From an uncultured Blautia sp. (lineage in GTDB: Bacteria; Bacillota; Clostridia; Lachnospirales; Lachnospiraceae), in contig CAKRKL010000111.1 in assembly GCA_934358405.1 (NCBI GenBank), forward strand, positions 1 to 6,550: a DNA stretch of 6,550 nt, read 5' to 3'. The notes below the pieces were generated by a model. It saw nothing but the letters and a program-made list of their open reading frames with translations. It was not told where the DNA came from and did no database searches. This document shows positions 6,478 through 6,550 of this stretch, piece by piece; position 1 is the first letter of the stretch, and each line of letters starts with the position of its first letter. The translations under genes were made by a program, and so were the position numbers.

Positions 6478-6550
6478 ATGTATCTCGATTTTCAAGTAAA
6501 AATACCAACTGAATCAGCTGGCATTACTCGTAAAAAAATTAAGGGAACCA
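6478..6550 (+). CDS. N-terminus of a probable insertion-sequence transposase, cut by window end
   Basis: An open frame starts at ATG 6478, preceded by AAGGAG at 6467-6472 with five bases of spacing, and runs off the window after 24 codons. The peptide starts MYLDFQVKIP and contains ITRKKIKGT. This resembles the N-terminus of IS4/IS1634-type transposases common in Lachnospiraceae, but 24 residues give only a memory-based match and no catalytic residues are visible. Context supports a self-contained unit: the gene has its own promoter and follows the operon terminator. If it is not a transposase, it is a gene of unknown function. Whether it is intact cannot be judged here. Confidence 0.5.
   Translation, partial: MYLDFQVKIPTESAGITRKKIKGT

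Larger units (their letters stand above)
6336..6550 (+). mobile_element. possible 5' part of an insertion sequence, left boundary not determined
   Basis: This is proposed only because of the transposase-like start at 6478. The left terminal inverted repeat cannot be recognised without the other end of the element, which lies beyond the window. The true boundary is somewhere between the end of the rnf terminator (6269) and about 6440; the start given here is the first copy of the 13-base repeat, chosen as a marker and not as a proven end. Confidence 0.25.

Noticed and set aside
6292..6495. 67-codon minus-strand open frame in the gap after the rnf operon
   Set aside because: It covers the promoter, repeats and ribosome binding site of the + strand gene at 6478, and its product has no recognisable features.
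1..6550. A hidden undescribed system, CRISPR array, tRNA/rRNA gene or riboswitch
   Set aside because: The window is filled by one membrane protein gene and a complete, canonical Rnf operon. The gaps are short and show no regular repeat-spacer pattern, cloverleaf or riboswitch core that I can recognise.

Overview
The window is a chromosomal stretch from a low-to-moderate GC Firmicute, most likely a gut-type clostridium of the Lachnospiraceae. This rests on the strong AAGGAGG-type ribosome binding sites, the gene order rnfC-D-G-E-A-B (the clostridial/acetogen order, not the rsxABCDGE order of enterobacteria), the short RnfC, the multi-cluster RnfB, and a leading gene of the CmpB-like 'putative ABC-transporter type IV' membrane family that is common in these bacteria. 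The taxonomic call is inference; no rRNA or other marker is present.

Layout: 1-155 is a leader with a plausible promoter. 156-1052 encodes a five-helix membrane protein with a long charged, helical C-terminal tail. 1053-1156 is a gap with a weak promoter candidate bracketed by a 12-base direct repeat and no visible terminator. 1157-6183 is a complete six-gene Rnf operon on the + strand, tightly packed with two ATGA stop/start overlaps. 6197-6269 is a strong intrinsic terminator. 6270-6477 holds no gene I can support, but it has a 13-base direct repeat, a small hairpin and a good promoter. The last 73 bases are the start of a gene that resembles an insertion-sequence transposase, cut off by the window edge.

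How the genes work together: Rnf is a membrane-bound ferredoxin:NAD+ oxidoreductase. RnfB, with many [4Fe-4S] cysteine motifs, accepts electrons from reduced ferredoxin. RnfA and RnfE are homologous membrane subunits that share a membrane-embedded iron-sulfur centre. RnfD and RnfG carry covalent FMN on threonine. RnfC, with two [4Fe-4S] motifs and a flavin/NAD-binding region, is the NAD+ reductase subunit. The redox step pumps Na+ or H+ out of the cell; the ion cannot be read from this sequence. All six genes look intact, with their key cofactor residues present.

I found no previously undescribed system. The points most worth a second look are a cysteine-rich tail on RnfE, cysteines in RnfB beyond the five standard quartets, the repeats around the rnfC start, and the repeat-flanked promoter of the terminal mobile-element gene.
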